Under the pieces are notes generated by a model. It saw nothing but the letters and a program-made list of their open reading frames with translations, was not told the DNA's origin and ran no database searches. A stretch of DNA of 36,809 nucleotides, from assembly GCF_023072675.1 (NCBI RefSeq), contig NZ_JALLGL010000027.1, forward strand, positions 1 to 36,809. The letters are read 5' to 3'. A program made the position numbers and the translations under genes. The stretch is from Streptomyces sp. XM83C. Its GTDB lineage: Bacteria > Actinomycetota > Actinomycetes > Streptomycetales > Streptomycetaceae. Position 1 is the first letter of the stretch. Each line of letters begins with the position of its first letter. Of this stretch, positions 34,133 through 36,809 are shown piece after piece.

Positions 34133-36709
34133 GTGCCTGGCACAAACCTGACTCGCGAAGAGGCGCAGCAGCGGGCGAAGCTGCTCACCGTTGACTCGTA
34201 CGAGATCGAACTCGACCTCTCCGGCGCGCAGGAGGGCGGCACCTACCGGTCCGTGACCACGGTGCGCTTCGACGTCGCCGAGAACGGCGCGGAGTCGTTC
34301 ATCGACCTGGTGGCCCCCACCGTCCACGAGGTGACCCTGAACGGGGACCCGCTGGACCCGGCGGACGTCTTCAAGGACTCCCGTATCGCCCTGCCCGGCC
34401 TGCTGGAGGGCCGTAACGTCCTGCGCGTCGTCGCCGACTGCGCGTACACCAACACGGGCGAGGGTCTGCACCGGTTCGTCGACCCGGTCGACAACCAGGC
34501 CTACCTGTACACGCAGTTCGAGGTGCCGGACGCCCGCCGGGTCTTCGCCTCGTTCGAGCAGCCCGATCTGAAGGCCACCTTCCAGTTCACGGTGAAGGCG
34601 CCGGAGGGCTGGACCGTGGTGTCCAACTCGCCGACCCCGGAGCCCAAGGACAATGTGTGGGTCTTCGAGCCGACCCCGCGGATCTCGTCGTACATCACGG
34701 CGCTGATCGTCGGCCCGTACCACTCGGTGCACAGCGTGTACGAGAAGGACGGCCAGTCGGTACCGCTGGGCATCTACTGCCGCCCCTCGCTCGCCGAGTA
34801 CCTCGACGCGGACGCGATCTTCGAGGTGACCCGGCAGGGCTTCGACTGGTTCCAGGAGAAGTTCGACTACGCGTACCCGTTCAAGAAGTACGACCAGCTG
34901 TTCGTGCCGGAGTTCAACGCGGGCGCGATGGAGAACGCCGGCGCGGTCACCATCCGCGACCAGTACGTCTTCCGGTCCAAGGTGACGGACGCCGCGTATG
35001 AGGTGCGCGCGGAGACCATCCTGCACGAGCTGGCGCACATGTGGTTCGGCGACCTTGTCACCATGGAGTGGTGGAACGACCTGTGGCTGAACGAGTCGTT
35101 CGCCACGTTCACGTCGATCGCCTGCCAGGCCGCCGCGCCGGGCTCGCGCTGGCCGCACTCGTGGACGACGTTCGCGAACTCCATGAAGACGTGGGCGTAC
35201 CGGCAGGACCAGCTGCCGTCCACGCACCCGATCATGGCGGACATCCGCGACCTGGACGACGTCCTCGTCAACTTCGACGGCATCACCTACGCCAAGGGCG
35301 CCTCCGTGCTGAAGCAGCTCGTGGCGTACGTCGGTGAGGACGAGTTCTTCCGCGGTGTGCAGGCCTACTTCAAGCGGCACGCGTACGGCAACACCCGGCT
35401 GTCCGACCTGCTGGGCGCGCTGGAGGAGACCTCCGGCCGCGATCTGAAGGCCTGGTCGAAGGCGTGGCTGGAGACCGCCGGCATCAATGTGCTGCGCCCG
35501 GAGATCGAGACCGGCGCCGACGGTGTCATCACCTCCTTCGGCATCCGTCAGGAGGCGCCCGCGCTGCCCGCCGGTGCCAAGGGCGAGCCGGTTCTGCGCC
35601 CGCACCGCATCGCGGTCGGCCTGTACGGCCTGGACGAGGCGTCCGGCAAGCTGGTGCGCTCCGAGCGGATCGAGCTGGACGTCGACGGCGAGCTGACGGC
35701 CGTACCGCAGCTTGTGGGCCGGGCCCGTCCGGCGGTGGTGCTGCTCAACGACGACGACCTGTCGTACGCCAAGGTCCGGCTGGACGAGGAGTCGCTGCGG
35801 GTCGTCACCGAGCACCTCGGCGACTTCGAGGCGTCGCTGCCGCGCGCGCTGTGCTGGGCGTCCGCCTGGGACATGACGCGGGACGCCGAGATGCCGGCGC
35901 GGGACTATCTGTCGCTGGTGCTGTCCGGCATCGGCAAGGAGTCGGACATCGGTGTCGTGCAGTCGCTGCACCGTCAGGTGAAGCTCGCCGTCGACCTGTA
36001 CGCCGACCCGTCCGCCCGTGAGGCGCTGCTGACCCGCTGGACCGACGCCACGCTGGCCCATCTGCGGTCGGCGGAGCCGGGCAGCGACCACCAGCTGGCG
36101 TGGGCGCGGGCGTTCGCGGCGACGGCCCGCACGCCGGAGCAGCTCGACCTGCTGGAGGGGCTGCTGGACGGCACGCAGACCGTGGAGGGTCTGGTCGTCG
36201 ACACCGAGCTGCGCTGGTCGTTCGTGCAGCGGCTCGCGGCCGTGGGCCGGTTCGACGAGGCGGAGATCGCCGGCGAGTACGAGCGGGACAAGACCGCCGC
36301 GGGTGAGCGGCACGCCGCGACCGCCCGCGCCGCCCGGCCGACGCCGGAGGCCAAGGCGGAGGCATGGGCGTCCGTCGTGGACTCCGACAAGCTGCCGAAC
36401 GCCGTGCAGGAGGCCGTCATCGCCGGCTTCGTCCAGACCGACCAGCGGGAGCTGCTCGCGCCGTACACCGCGAAGTACTTCGAGGTGGTCAAGGGCATCT
36501 GGGAGTCCCGGTCGCACGAGATGGCCCAGCAGATCGCGGTCGGCCTGTACCCGTCGGTGCAGGTGTCGCGGGACACCCTGGACCGTACGGACGCCTGGCT
36601 GGAGTCGGCGGAGCCGAACGCGGCGCTGCGGCGCCTGGTGTCGGAGTCCCGCGCGGGCGTCGAGCGGGCGCTGAAGGCGCAGGCGGCGGACGCGGCGGCG
36701 GCCGGGTAG
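34133..36709 (+). CDS. pepN: Aminopeptidase N, second copy (M1 metallopeptidase)
   Basis: An 858-residue M1 aminopeptidase. The exopeptidase motif GAMEN is present, and the zinc site is His298-Glu299-x-x-His302 (HELAH) with Glu321 in WLNESFATF. The C-terminal helical ERAP1-like domain is complete. The start is GTG 34133, with GAGGAG about 9 bases upstream. An ATG at 34125 is out of frame. It aligns with the first copy from end to end, with a loop of about 10 residues more in the C-terminal part. It has the standard WLNESF motif, so it may be the housekeeping enzyme. It is divergent from the DUF1203 gene and ends at a set of inverted repeats. Confidence 0.95.
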   Translation: MPGTNLTREEAQQRAKLLTVDSYEIELDLSGAQEGGTYRSVTTVRFDVAENGAESFIDLVAPTVHEVTLNGDPLDPADVFKDSRIALPGLLEGRNVLRVVADCAYTNTGEGLHRFVDPVDNQAYLYTQFEVPDARRVFASFEQPDLKATFQFTVKAPEGWTVVSNSPTPEPKDNVWVFEPTPRISSYITALIVGPYHSVHSVYEKDGQSVPLGIYCRPSLAEYLDADAIFEVTRQGFDWFQEKFDYAYPFKKYDQLFVPEFNAGAMENAGAVTIRDQYVFRSKVTDAAYEVRAETILHELAHMWFGDLVTMEWWNDLWLNESFATFTSIACQAAAPGSRWPHSWTTFANSMKTWAYRQDQLPSTHPIMADIRDLDDVLVNFDGITYAKGASVLKQLVAYVGEDEFFRGVQAYFKRHAYGNTRLSDLLGALEETSGRDLKAWSKAWLETAGINVLRPEIETGADGVITSFGIRQEAPALPAGAKGEPVLRPHRIAVGLYGLDEASGKLVRSERIELDVDGELTAVPQLVGRARPAVVLLNDDDLSYAKVRLDEESLRVVTEHLGDFEASLPRALCWASAWDMTRDAEMPARDYLSLVLSGIGKESDIGVVQSLHRQVKLAVDLYADPSAREALLTRWTDATLAHLRSAEPGSDHQLAWARAFAATARTPEQLDLLEGLLDGTQTVEGLVVDTELRWSFVQRLAAVGRFDEAEIAGEYERDKTAAGERHAATARAARPTPEAKAEAWASVVDSDKLPNAVQEAVIAGFVQTDQRELLAPYTAKYFEVVKGIWESRSHEMAQQIAVGLYPSVQVSRDTLDRTDAWLESAEPNAALRRLVSESRAGVERALKAQAADAAAAG
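35268..35334 (+). repeat. 67-base stretch identical in both pepN genes (copy 2)
   Basis: Identical to 23755-23821. A second shorter identity of about 30 bases, encoding Tyr-Phe-Lys-Arg-His-Ala-Tyr-Gly-Asn, follows about 35 bases later in both genes. Confidence 0.85.
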
Positions 36710-36731
36710 CCGTCCCGCGTGTCGCTGTGAG

Positions 36732-36809
36732 GGGCGGGTGACCTTCTCTTCGGGGGAGGTCACCCGCCCTTGGTGTGTCGGGGGCGGGTGACCTCCCCCG
36801 AAGAGAAGG
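36732..36809. terminator. Overlapping large inverted repeats after the second pepN gene
   Basis: GGGCGGGTGACCT (36732-36744) pairs with AGGTCACCCGCCC (36757-36769). In addition all of 36742-36769 (28 bases) is exactly reverse-complementary to 36782-36809. The middle arm can therefore pair with either neighbour, and the window ends exactly at the last repeat base, so the repeat may continue. It is probably a bidirectional terminator array. Confidence 0.75.

Noticed and set aside
33407..36763. Open frame of over 1100 codons on the minus strand across the whole second pepN gene
   Set aside because: It is an antisense shadow of a GC-rich gene. Only its last 193 codons, the DUF1203 protein, have family resemblance and a sensible start.

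Overview
The window reads as chromosomal DNA of a Streptomyces species. It is very GC-rich with strong third-position GC bias, GTG starts are common, and two genes carry the rare leucine codon TTA. The gene content is typical of the genus: a SpoIIE-type phosphatase, a membrane Ser/Thr kinase, a mycothiol-linked oxidoreductase, a Nur-controlled sodF and duplicated pepN. From memory only, the order nei, rpiB, permease, sodF, asd, pepN resembles the SCO2625-SCO2643 region of S. coelicolor. I see no prophage, insertion sequence, CRISPR array, tRNA or rRNA, and no polyketide or peptide synthetase cluster.

Layout. Positions 1-2650 (minus strand) hold a PH-domain membrane protein with a 64-residue membrane protein, then a membrane SpoIIE/PP2C phosphatase followed by a small HD hydrolase of the MESH1/SpoT type. 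Positions 2800-7240 hold an Eis-like acetyltransferase, a Nei-type DNA glycosylase, rpiB and an amino acid permease. An 11-bp-periodic PHO/GlnR-like box lies between rpiB and the permease. Positions 7350-11490 hold a PknB-type kinase, an LPKTG surface protein with a TTA codon, and an FAD-linked oxidase broken by a one-base deletion that also carries a TTA codon. A 14-bp perfect inverted repeat separates the last two. A bioY biotin transporter follows.

The most distinctive block is 12440-19000, a sulfur-scavenging locus. It contains a leaderless RRHVDL-type leader peptide, a ROK-family regulator, and a second tiny ORF ending in Cys-Cys. These are followed by a sulfonate-type ABC transporter (binding lipoprotein, permease, ATPase), an FMN-dependent LLM monooxygenase and a TauD-like dioxygenase. 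The logic appears to be import of an organosulfur compound, oxidative release of its sulfur, and translational sensing of cysteine at two separate points. An amino acid permease closes the block.

Positions 20570-25180 hold sodF with an exact Nur-box match and a 3'UTR in the place of the s-SodF small RNA. A small zinc protein, a mycothiol nitroreductase-like protein behind a canonical SigR promoter, and a first aminopeptidase N follow. The remainder holds an AbiEi/DUF559-like protein, a serine beta-lactamase-like hydrolase divergent from a CGNR zinc-finger regulator, a large secreted subtilase, asd, a DUF1203 protein with an 8-residue tandem repeat at its N-terminus, and a second pepN. The window ends in overlapping large inverted repeats. 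Many genes are convergent or divergent, and several strong hairpin terminators separate them.
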